Assembly (NCBI GenBank): GCA_903934795.1
Contig: CAIZPE010000034.1
Location: 1 to 53,957 of the forward strand
Source: an uncultured bacterium
GTDB taxonomy: Bacteria; Pseudomonadota; Gammaproteobacteria; Burkholderiales; Burkholderiaceae_E
Direction: 5' to 3'
Length of the DNA: 53,957 nt
The notes under the pieces were generated by a model that had not been told where the DNA came from, searched no databases, and saw nothing but the letters and a program-made list of their open reading frames with translations. Shown piece after piece: positions 31,516 to 39,092 of this stretch; position 1 is the stretch's first letter; the number at the start of each line of letters is the position of its first letter. Made by a program: the position numbers and the translations under genes.

Positions 31516-32661
31516 TCAGGGCAGGAGGCGCAGGAGCTGGCCGCCAGACCCGTCGGTGAGCAGGTAGATCCAGCCGTCGGGGCCCTGGCGCACATCGCGG
31601 ATGCGCGCGCCCGGATCGACCAGCAGGCGCTCCTCGCCGGTCACCCGCCGGCCCTCGATGCTCAGCCGGTGCAGTGCCTGGCCGCGCAAGGCGCCCACCA
31701 GCAGGCTGCCCTGCCAGCCCGGGTAGCGGTTGCCGGTGACGAAGGCCATGCCGCTGGGCCCGATCGAGGTCGGCAGCCAGACCTTCAGCGGCTGCTCGAA
31801 GCCGGCGCGCGGCCCTTCCTCGCCGATGCGCGTGCCCAGGACATACTCGCGCCCGAAGGTGACCAGCGGCCAGCCATAGTTGCGGCCGCGCTCGATCAGG
31901 TTGATCTCGTCGCCGCCCTGCGGACCGTGCTCGCTCTGCCACAGATCGCCGGTGACCGGGTGCACCGCCATGCCCTGGATGTTGCGGTGACCCAGGCTCC
32001 AGAGCTCGGGCCGTGCGCCGGCGCGCCCGACATGAGGGTTGTCGGCGGGCACCCGGCCGTCGGACTCGATGCGCACGGTCTTGCCAAGATGGTTGGCCGG
32101 ATCCTGGGCGTCGGCGCGGCGGCCGAACCGGTCGCCCAGGCCGACATGCAGGCGGCCGTCACGGGCGAAGGCCAGCCGCGAGCCGCAGTGCAGCCGGCTG
32201 GCCACCCTGGGCTGCTGCCGGAAGATCACCTGCACATCGACCAGCGCGTCGCCCTCGAGCCGGCCACGGGCCACGGCCACGGTGTTGCCGCCCTCGCCCG
32301 CCTCGGCGTAGGTCCAGTAGAGCAGCCGGTTGGTGGCGTGGGCCGGGTCGGTCACCAGATCGAGCAGGCCGCACTGGCCGGTCGCATCGACCGGCGGCAG
32401 ACCCCGCAGCGGCGCGCCCACCGTGCCATCCTCGGCCACCGGGCGGATGCGGCCGGGGCGTTCGGTCACCAGCATCCGGCCGTCGGGCAGGAAGGCCAGC
32501 GCCCAGGGCTGATCAAGCCCGCGCGCCACCACCACCGCCTGCACCGCGGCGGCCGGCCGTGGCGCGAGCAGCGCGCCAGGCAGCAGGACCAGGACGAAGA
32601 GCCGCAGCGCGAGCAGGGCGGCGGGACGGCGGCGCGGGACGGGGGGCAGGATGGCACTCAT
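31516..32661 (-). CDS. PQQ-dependent aldose sugar dehydrogenase (YliI/Asd-like), periplasmic
   Basis: A 381-residue six-bladed beta-propeller. A signal peptide is visible (MSAILPPVPRRR, then ALLALRLFVLVLLPGALL, Ala-rich cleavage region). The conserved opening DQPWALAFLPDGRMLVTERPGRI is followed by GQCGLLDLVTDP, LHCGSRLAFARDGRLHVGLGDR, LWSLGHRNIQGMAVHP, GPQGGDEINLIERGRNYGWP and GPSGMAF. These are the PQQ- and calcium-site segments of soluble aldose dehydrogenases. It would oxidise sugars in the periplasm. The start at 32661 is preferred because the preceding 31 residues of open frame do not look like a signal peptide. It is divergent from the GMC gene. Confidence 0.88.
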   Translation of the reverse strand: MSAILPPVPRRRPAALLALRLFVLVLLPGALLAPRPAAAVQAVVVARGLDQPWALAFLPDGRMLVTERPGRIRPVAEDGTVGAPLRGLPPVDATGQCGLLDLVTDPAHATNRLLYWTYAEAGEGGNTVAVARGRLEGDALVDVQVIFRQQPRVASRLHCGSRLAFARDGRLHVGLGDRFGRRADAQDPANHLGKTVRIESDGRVPADNPHVGRAGARPELWSLGHRNIQGMAVHPVTGDLWQSEHGPQGGDEINLIERGRNYGWPLVTFGREYVLGTRIGEEGPRAGFEQPLKVWLPTSIGPSGMAFVTGNRYPGWQGSLLVGALRGQALHRLSIEGRRVTGEERLLVDPGARIRDVRQGPDGWIYLLTDGSGGQLLRLLP

Positions 32662-32774
32662 CCCGGTATCGTGCCGTGGACCGCCGCCGCAGGCCAGCCC
32701 GGGCGCGCCAGACTTACACTGCGCACGGCGCGAGCCCGCGCCGCTTTCCTCCACGCAAGATCCCGATCACCCCG

Positions 32775-34361
32775 ATGGAACACTACGATCATCTCGTCGT
32801 CGGCGCCGGCTCGGCCGGTTGCGTGCTGGCCAACCGGCTGAGCGCCGACCCCGGCCGCCGCGTGCTGCTGCTCGAGGCCGGGCCGCGCGACACCCATCCC
32901 TGGATCCACATCCCGCTGGGCTACGGCAAGCTCTTTGCCGACAACCGCGTCAACTGGGCCTACGAGTCCGAACCCGAGCCCACGCTCGGTGGCCGGCGGG
33001 TGTTCACCCCGCGCGGCAAGGTGCTGGGCGGCTCCTCCTCGATCAACGGCCTGGTGTACATCCGCGGCCAGCGCGAAGACTTCGACGACTGGGCCGTGCC
33101 GGGCTGGGGCTTCGATGACCTGCTGCCCTTTTTCCTGCGCAGCGAAGACCAGCAGCGCGGCGCGAGCGCCTGGCACGGCGCGGGCGGCCCGATCGCGGTC
33201 TCCGACCTGCCCGACCGGCACGAGCTGTGCGACGCCTTCATCGCCTCGGCGCAGGCCAACGGCATCCCGCGCAACGACGACTTCAACGGCCCCACCCAGG
33301 AGGGCGCGGGCTACTACCAGGCCACCCTGCGCAATGGCCGGCGGGTGAGCACCGCGGTGGGCTACCTGCGTCCGGCGCAGCGCCGCGCCAATCTGCGCAT
33401 CGAGGTCGAGGCGCTGGTCACGCGCGTGATCATCGAGCAGGGCCGCGCCGTGGGTGTCGAGTACCGCCAGCACGGGCGCAGCCATGTCGCGCGCGCCGGC
33501 GAGGTCATCCTGTGCGGCGGCGCCTTCAACTCGCCGCAGCTGCTGCAGCTCTCGGGCATCGGTCCCGGCGAGCGGCTGCGCGAGCTCGGCCTGCCGGTGC
33601 TGGTCGATTCGCCGCAGGTGGGCGAGGGCCTGCAGGACCACTTCTATGTCCGCACCTACTGGCGCTGCAACCGGCCCATCACCTTCAACGACCGGCTCTC
33701 GACCTGGCACGGCAAGCTCGGTGCGGGCCTGCAGTGGCTGCTCACGCGCCGCGGCCCGCTCACGGTAAGCGCCGGCTATGCCGCCGCCTTCGTGCGCACG
33801 CGGCCCGAACTCACCCGGCCCGATGCGCAGTTCTACTTCATCAACTTCTCCATCGCCCGCCGCGGCGGGGTGCTCGACGACTTTCCCGGCTTCACCTGCT
33901 CGGTGTCGCAGCTGCGCGCGCAGTCGCGCGGCTGGGTGCGGCTGCGCAGCCCCGACCCCACCGAGGCGCCGGCCATCCGCTACAACTACCTCGACGCCGA
34001 GGAAGACCGGCGCATGATGGTCGACGGGCTCAAGCAGCTGCGCCGGCTGGTCAACACCCCGCCCTTCAGCGGCTATGTCGAGGCCGAGCGCACGCCCGGC
34101 CCGGCCGTGCAGACCGACGAACAGTGGCTGCAGTTCTGCCGCGACACCGGCGAGACGGTCTACCACCCCACCTCCACCTGCCGCATGGGCACCGACCCGG
34201 CCTCGGTGGTCGATCCGCGACTGCGGGTGCGCGGGGTCGATGGCCTGCGGGTCGTCGATGCCTCGGTGATGCCGGCGGTGGTGTCGGGCAACACCAACGC
34301 GGCGGTGATCGCGATCGCCGAGCGCGCGGCCGAGCTCATCGCCCAGGACGCGAAGCGCTGA
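32775..34361 (+). CDS. GMC-family FAD oxidoreductase (choline/alcohol dehydrogenase-like)
   Basis: A 528-residue glucose-methanol-choline oxidoreductase. HLVVGAGSAGCVLANRLS (residues 6-23) binds FAD. PRGKVLGGSSSINGLVYIRG is GMC signature 1 and GGAFNSPQLLQLSGIGP is signature 2. The catalytic His464 lies in YHPTSTCRMG and the second polar residue Asn508 in GNTNAAVIAIAE. The sequence is choline-dehydrogenase-like, but no betaine aldehyde dehydrogenase or BetI is adjacent, so an alcohol dehydrogenase role is equally possible. A TACACT hexamer at 32715-32720 could be its -10. A secreted nuclease-like gene begins 17 bases after its stop. Confidence 0.9.
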   Translation: MEHYDHLVVGAGSAGCVLANRLSADPGRRVLLLEAGPRDTHPWIHIPLGYGKLFADNRVNWAYESEPEPTLGGRRVFTPRGKVLGGSSSINGLVYIRGQREDFDDWAVPGWGFDDLLPFFLRSEDQQRGASAWHGAGGPIAVSDLPDRHELCDAFIASAQANGIPRNDDFNGPTQEGAGYYQATLRNGRRVSTAVGYLRPAQRRANLRIEVEALVTRVIIEQGRAVGVEYRQHGRSHVARAGEVILCGGAFNSPQLLQLSGIGPGERLRELGLPVLVDSPQVGEGLQDHFYVRTYWRCNRPITFNDRLSTWHGKLGAGLQWLLTRRGPLTVSAGYAAAFVRTRPELTRPDAQFYFINFSIARRGGVLDDFPGFTCSVSQLRAQSRGWVRLRSPDPTEAPAIRYNYLDAEEDRRMMVDGLKQLRRLVNTPPFSGYVEAERTPGPAVQTDEQWLQFCRDTGETVYHPTSTCRMGTDPASVVDPRLRVRGVDGLRVVDASVMPAVVSGNTNAAVIAIAERAAELIAQDAKR

Positions 34362-34378
34362 GCGCCGTGATCACGGGC

Positions 34379-35788
34379 ATGGCCGCACGGCTGCGCACCA
34401 GGGTGACTCCGGGCGTGGTGCCCGCCCCCGGCAGGCGGGCGCGCGCCGCCGCGGCCCTGATGGCTGCGCTGGCCACCCTCATGCTCCTGACCGCGCCGAC
34501 CACCGCGCCCGCGCAGAATCGACCGCTGGGCGTGGCCACCTGGAACCTCGCCTGGCTCATGAGCCCCGAGACCCACGCCCGCTGGGCAGCCACCTGCGCG
34601 CGGCATGGCTGGCCCACCGACCCGGCCACCCTGGCGCCACCCGCCCGCCGCGAGCTCGAGGGTCTGCCCTACTGCAATGTCCACAACGGCATGCGCTTTC
34701 CGCCCCAGGCCTGCCCGGGCGAGGACGAGGGCTGGCCGCAGCGCGCCCGCTACCGTCCCGGGCATCCCTGCCGCGACACTGCCGACCTCGCCGATCCGAT
34801 GGCCCATCAGGACAAGCTCGATCAGCTGCGCCGCTGGTTCGCGCGGCTCGCCGATGAAGGCGTGTCGATGGTGGCGCTGCAGGAGGTCTTCGATGACGCG
34901 GCGGTGCGGCCGCTGCTGCCGCCGGGCTGGTCGGTGCGCACCAGCCGCGGCATGCCCGGCAGCCCCGACATCGCGCAGCAGCTCGGCGTGGCCTGGGCGC
35001 CAGGGCTTGCACCGGGCGGCTTCCGGGTGGAGCCGGCGCTGGCCGACAGCGGGCCGGGGCTGCGGCCGCTGCGCCCGGGGTTCTCCTTCACGCTGCCGGT
35101 GGACGGCCGGCCGGTGGAGTTCCTGGTGGTGCATCTGAAGGCCGGCTGCCGCAGCCGCGTGATCGACGATCCGCTGCGCCCGGATGACCCGCCCGCACGC
35201 CGTGACGCCATCGTCAGCGACTGCGCGATGCTGCGCCGCCAGCTGCCGGCACTGGAAGACTGGATCGATGCCCGCGTCGGACGCGACTTCGTGGTGCTGG
35301 GCGACTTCAACCGCAGCCTGTTCCTGGAGCCGGTGAAAGACCGGCCCGACCGCCCGGTCCGCCTCGATGGCAGCTCGCCCGCCAGCCCGAGCGGCCCCTG
35401 CGACCTGGTGTCGGTGGAGGGCAGGCTGCAGGCCCGCTGCCCGGCGCACACCAGCGCGCTCTTCCCGGAGCTCAATGACGACGACCCGCCCGGCTCGGTG
35501 CTGTGGCGGGCCCGACCGGCCGAGCTGTCCGGCGGACGCATCCGCCCCGGCGGGCCGGCCGACTGCAACCTGCGCGGCGGACAGCCGCCGCGCCGCGGCG
35601 CCGGCGACCTCGCCCACGACGGCATCGACCATGTGCTGCTCAGCGACGCGCTCAAGCGCCGGCTGTCGCCGCAGGCGCTGACGCTGCGCATGCTCGGCCA
35701 CCTCGACGAGGCGGGCCGGCCCTTCGCGGCATCACCCGCGAGAGCCCTGCCCAGCGACCACTGCCCGCACTGGGTGGTGCTCGACTGA
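34379..35788 (+). CDS. secreted endonuclease/exonuclease/phosphatase-family protein
   Basis: A 469-residue protein with a signal peptide: a basic N-region (MAARLRTRVTPG, RRAR), the core AAALMAALATLMLLTA, and likely cleavage after TAPAQ. The EEP fold follows: GVATWNLAWL, MVALQEVFDD with the metal-binding Glu, DFVVLGDFNRS, GIDHVLLSD, and PSDHCPHW with the catalytic Asp-His. The mature part has ten cysteines, an even number that suggests disulfides in the periplasm or medium. An insertion of about 90 residues between the first strand and the Glu motif enlarges the fold. A GTG at 34367 is an alternative start. Probably hydrolyses DNA or phosphoesters; the substrate is unknown. Confidence 0.8.
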   Translation: MAARLRTRVTPGVVPAPGRRARAAAALMAALATLMLLTAPTTAPAQNRPLGVATWNLAWLMSPETHARWAATCARHGWPTDPATLAPPARRELEGLPYCNVHNGMRFPPQACPGEDEGWPQRARYRPGHPCRDTADLADPMAHQDKLDQLRRWFARLADEGVSMVALQEVFDDAAVRPLLPPGWSVRTSRGMPGSPDIAQQLGVAWAPGLAPGGFRVEPALADSGPGLRPLRPGFSFTLPVDGRPVEFLVVHLKAGCRSRVIDDPLRPDDPPARRDAIVSDCAMLRRQLPALEDWIDARVGRDFVVLGDFNRSLFLEPVKDRPDRPVRLDGSSPASPSGPCDLVSVEGRLQARCPAHTSALFPELNDDDPPGSVLWRARPAELSGGRIRPGGPADCNLRGGQPPRRGAGDLAHDGIDHVLLSDALKRRLSPQALTLRMLGHLDEAGRPFAASPARALPSDHCPHWVVLD

Positions 35789-35795
35789 GCCGCGC

Positions 35796-37028
35796 TCAGG
35801 CCAGCCGCGCCCGCGCCACCGTGGCCATCGCCGGTTCGGTGGCGGCCAGCACCGCGTCGATCGCGGCGTCATCGTGGGCCACCGACAGGAACATGTTGTG
35901 CTTGTGGTGCAGGTAGGCGCCGCGGGCCAGGGCCTCGCGGCAGAAGAGCGCGCCCAACGACTGGTCGGCATCGCCCTCGAAGAGCACCAGCGGCATCTGC
36001 GGCGGCCCCGACTGGCGCAGCCCGATGCCGTGGCGCTGCGCCTGCCGGGCTAGCCCCTCGCGCAGACGCATGCCGGCGCGGGCCATGCGCGCCGGGCCGT
36101 CCACCCGCTGCAGTTCGTCGAGCGTGGCCAGCGCCGCGGCCATCGACACCGCCGAGCACCAGAAGGAACCGGTGACGAACACGCGCGTGGCCGCCTCGCG
36201 CAGCCAGTCGCGGCCGGTGACCGCGGCGAGTGCATGGCCGTTGGCGATCGCCTTGCTGAAGGCCGAGAGGTCGGGCTCGATGCCCAGCGGCGCCCAGCTG
36301 CCGGCCAGGTCCAGCCGGAAGCCCGCCCGCACATCGTCGACGATGAGCGCCGCGCCGTGGCGGGCACTCAGCTCGCGCGCGGCCAGCGCGAACGCGGGCT
36401 GGGCCAGCGCCTGGTCGCGGGCGAGGTCATGGCGCAGCGCAGTGACCAGAATGGCGGCAAGATCGTCGCCGGCCTGCGTCACGGCCTGCGCAAGGCTGTC
36501 GGGATCGTTGTACTCGAAGTGGATGAGATGGCTTCGATCGGCCTCGGTGACGCCAGCCATCGAGGGTGTGCACCAGGGCGCCGAGCCGTGATACGAGCCG
36601 CGCGCCACCAGCACCTTGCGCCGGCCGGTGGCGGCACGCGCCAGCATCACGCAGGCGGTGGTGGCGTCGGTGCCGTTCTTCTGGAACATCACCCAGTCGG
36701 CATGGGCCACCAGACCCACCACACGCTCGGCCAGCCGCACCAGCACCTCGCCGGGGCCGTCCAGGCAGTCGCCGAGCTCTCGCTGGGCCTGCGCCGCGCG
36801 CTCGACCGCCGGGTGGCCGTGGCCGAGCACGATCGGCCCCCAGCTGCACATCAGGTCGACATAGACCTTGCCGTCCACATCCTCGATGCGACAGCCCTCG
36901 CCGCGCCGGAAGAACTGCGGATAGCCCTCGGGCAGCGAGGCCGCCCGCAGGTGGCCCCACAGCCCGCCGGGAATCACGCGACCGGCACGCTCGCGCAGCG
37001 ACCGGTCGACCGGGCCGCTGCCCGTCAT
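35796..37028 (-). CDS. class III PLP-dependent aminotransferase/aminomutase-like protein
   Basis: A 410-residue fold-type I PLP protein resembling glutamate-1-semialdehyde aminomutase-type aminotransferases. The phosphate loop is KNGTDATTACVMLARA (117-132), the cofactor Asp is Asp231 in LIVDDVRAGFRLDL, and the Schiff-base Lys is Lys259 in AFSKAIANGHALAAV. The usual DEV is DDV here and the usual GTEA/GSEA is GTDA, so substrate handling may differ. It is not the biosynthetic HemL: the typical HemL N-terminus and gating loop are not evident. It ends 7 bases from the convergent nuclease-like gene. Its start lies 10 bases after the stop of the GST gene upstream on the same strand, so the two may be an operon. 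Confidence 0.82.
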   Translation of the reverse strand: MTGSGPVDRSLRERAGRVIPGGLWGHLRAASLPEGYPQFFRRGEGCRIEDVDGKVYVDLMCSWGPIVLGHGHPAVERAAQAQRELGDCLDGPGEVLVRLAERVVGLVAHADWVMFQKNGTDATTACVMLARAATGRRKVLVARGSYHGSAPWCTPSMAGVTEADRSHLIHFEYNDPDSLAQAVTQAGDDLAAILVTALRHDLARDQALAQPAFALAARELSARHGAALIVDDVRAGFRLDLAGSWAPLGIEPDLSAFSKAIANGHALAAVTGRDWLREAATRVFVTGSFWCSAVSMAAALATLDELQRVDGPARMARAGMRLREGLARQAQRHGIGLRQSGPPQMPLVLFEGDADQSLGALFCREALARGAYLHHKHNMFLSVAHDDAAIDAVLAATEPAMATVARARLA

Positions 37029-37038
37029 GGCACCGGCC

Positions 37039-37653
37039 TCAGGCGGCGGCGCTGGGCCGCGCCTTCATGCGCTCACAGAGCGCGACGATGTTGGCGTTGG
37101 CCGGGTCGATCGGCTGGCCGACCATCTTGCCGAAGTCGAGAAACACGAAGAGCAGGATGTCGGCCAGGGTGAGGCGGCTGCCGCAGACGAACTCGCGGCC
37201 GGCGATCAGCCCGTCGAGCCAGCGCAGCTTCTCCTGGGCAAGCAGCTTGAGGTCGGGCGCGGCCTGCGGGATGACCCGGATGCGCGACTCGAACAGCTTC
37301 AGGCCCTCGGCGAAGCGAAAGCCGTTGGCCAGCGGCTCGAGGATGTTCAGGTCGATGCGGCGCACCCACATGCGGGTCTCGGCGCGCTCGGCCGGGTTGC
37401 TGCCGATCAGGGTCTTGCCGGCGGGGCCGATCTCGTCGAGGTACTCGCAGATCGCGGTGATCTCGGCCAGCACCATGCCGTTGTCGAGCTCCAGCGCCGG
37501 CAGCTGGCCGGAGGGGTTCTTGGCCAGGTAGGGCGCCTGGCGGTTCTCGCCGCCGCGCAGATCGACCTTGGTGCTGGGCAGCTCGACGCCGCGCTCGGCG
37601 GCGAACATGCGCACCACGCGCGGATTGGGGCCGACGGAATCGAAAAGAAGCAT
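37039..37653 (-). CDS. glutathione S-transferase family protein
   Basis: A 204-residue cytosolic GST. The thioredoxin-like N-terminal domain begins MLLFDSVGPNPRVVRMFAAE, with NPSGQLPALELDNGMVLAEITAICEYLDE supplying the cis-Pro and the glutathione gamma-glutamyl site. The helical C-terminal domain contains RLTLADILLFVFLDF, the conserved N-cap motif. Ser6 occupies the catalytic position in the first loop. It lies just upstream of the class III aminotransferase gene. The gap to the MFS gene on the other side (37654-37884) contains a TACCAT hexamer near 37784 and a 23-bp repeat. Confidence 0.87.
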   Translation of the reverse strand: MLLFDSVGPNPRVVRMFAAERGVELPSTKVDLRGGENRQAPYLAKNPSGQLPALELDNGMVLAEITAICEYLDEIGPAGKTLIGSNPAERAETRMWVRRIDLNILEPLANGFRFAEGLKLFESRIRVIPQAAPDLKLLAQEKLRWLDGLIAGREFVCGSRLTLADILLFVFLDFGKMVGQPIDPANANIVALCERMKARPSAAA

Positions 37654-37834
37654 GGCGCTCTCGCTGGGTATGGCTGGAAGCCGGTTGAGGGTTTCGCGAG
37701 CTTAACCGCGGCCCCCGGGCATGACCATCACGAGGCCGAGGCGGCCGTCTCGCCGCGATCGAAAAACGGTCCGCCGCTTCCGCTACCATGACCGACCGGG
37801 CTCGCACCGGCACGAGGCCGCCCCGCCGCGCGCG

Positions 37835-37871
37835 CCCGGTCGCCGCCCCTGCGAACCCCCGGTCGCCGCCC
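37835..37871. repeat. 23-bp-period direct repeat just upstream of an MFS gene
   Basis: CCCGGTCGCCGCCC at 37835-37848 recurs exactly at 37858-37871. The sequences after each copy (CTGCGAAC and ACGGCAAGC) are also similar. It ends 13 bases before the TTG start of the MFS gene. Confidence 0.6.
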
Positions 37872-37884
37872 ACGGCAAGCCCCC

Positions 37885-39060
37885 TTGGACACCACCCGCC
37901 ATCCCACCCTCGCCCTCTGGTCGCTGTGCCTGGCCTACTTCGCGATGGGCACCTCGGCGATCGCGCTGGTCGGCCTGATCCAGGAGATCTCCAGCGCCTT
38001 CGGCGTGTCCAAGCCGGCGATCGCCGGCGTGGTCACCCTGTTCGCGCTCACCTTCGCGGTGCTCGCGCCGCTGCTGCAGGTTGCGGCCGGGCGTCTGCCG
38101 CGGCGCACGCTGCTGCTGGCCGGGCTGTGCACCATGGGCGCGGCCAGCCTCTGGACCGCCCTGGCCACCAGCCTGCCCAGCCTCGCCGCGGCCCGGGTGC
38201 TGCTCGCCCTGGGCTCGGCCGCGGTGGGCCCGGTGGCCTCGTCGCTGGGCGCAGGCCTGGTGCCGCCGGCACGCCAGGGCCAGGCGCTGGCCATCGTCTT
38301 CGCCGGCATGACCTTCGCCACGGTGCTGGGCCTGCCCCTGGCCACCTGGGCGGGCGGCCTGCTCGGCTGGCGCTGGGCCTTCGGTGGCCTGGCCGCGGCC
38401 AGCCTGCTGATCGCCGTGCTGGTCGCGGTGGTGGTCGGCGACCGGCGGCCGGCACCGCCGGTGTCGCTGGCCAGCTTCGGCCAGGTGCTGCGCCACCGCG
38501 CGGCGGCCTGGGCGATCGCGATGGCCGGCTGCCAGATGGCGGCGGTGTTCTCGCTCTACGCCCTGGTGGCGCCCTTCCTGCAGGAGCGCTTCGGCGTCGC
38601 CCAGTCCACGCTGCCCCTGGCCTTCCTGCTGGCCGGCAGCCTCAGCGTGCTCGGCAATGTGGCCGCCGGCCGGGTCGGCGACCGCATCGGCGCGGCGCGC
38701 ACGCTGTGGCTGTCCACCGGCAGCCTGTGCCTGGCCTTCTGCGTGGTGCTGGCGCTGCCAGCCGACCCGCGGGTGGGCATGGCCGCCTTCGCGGTCTGGT
38801 CGATGCTGGGCATGACCTTCTACGCGCCGCAGCAGAAGCGGCTGATCGAGCTCGCGCCCGAACTGCGCAACCTGCTGCTGGCGATGAACGCCTCGGCCCT
38901 CTATGTGGGCATGTCGGCCGGCGCGGCGGCGGCGGCGCAGGCCTGGCTGCGGCTGGGCCCCTGGTCGCTGCCCCTGGTGGCGGCCGGTTTCGTGCTGCTG
39001 GGCATGCTGGCCTACCGGCGCTCCCGGCAGGCCGAGGCGGACATGGCCCGCCGCCTATAA
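37885..39060 (+). CDS. MFS transporter (sugar/drug efflux type)
   Basis: A 391-residue major facilitator with 12 membrane segments and a short N-terminus ([22 protein letters not shown]). The loop after helix two, [16 protein letters not shown], is the motif-A position, and a typical helix-5 segment [18 protein letters not shown] follows, as in arabinose/drug-efflux carriers of the AraJ group. No ATG fits; TTG at 37885 is the only start close to the first helix. The TAA stop overlaps the -10 element of leuS. The substrate is unknown; efflux is the usual role in this group. Confidence 0.82.
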   Translation: MDTTRHPTLALWSLCLAYFAMGTSAIALVGLIQEISSAFGVSKPAIAGVVTLFALTFAVLAPLLQVAAGRLPRRTLLLAGLCTMGAASLWTALATSLPSLAAARVLLALGSAAVGPVASSLGAGLVPPARQGQALAIVFAGMTFATVLGLPLATWAGGLLGWRWAFGGLAAASLLIAVLVAVVVGDRRPAPPVSLASFGQVLRHRAAAWAIAMAGCQMAAVFSLYALVAPFLQERFGVAQSTLPLAFLLAGSLSVLGNVAAGRVGDRIGAARTLWLSTGSLCLAFCVVLALPADPRVGMAAFAVWSMLGMTFYAPQQKRLIELAPELRNLLLAMNASALYVGMSAGAAAAAQAWLRLGPWSLPLVAAGFVLLGMLAYRRSRQAEADMARRL

Positions 39061-39061
39061 T
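39056..39061 (+). promoter_or_regulatory. consensus -10 (TATAAT) upstream of leuS
   Basis: A perfect TATAAT contains the TAA stop of the MFS gene and lies 31 bases before the chosen leuS ATG, predicting a leader of about 25 bases. No good -35 is visible. In this GC-rich region a chance TATAAT is unlikely. Confidence 0.5.
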
Positions 39062-39092
39062 GACCGGTTATCCGGAACGACGGCAGGCCCCC

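Noticed and set aside
37788-39092. Fusion of the frame at 37788 to leuS as a longer protein
   Set aside because: The upstream part is Arg/Gly-rich shadow of the MFS gene in another frame; leuS starts at 39093.
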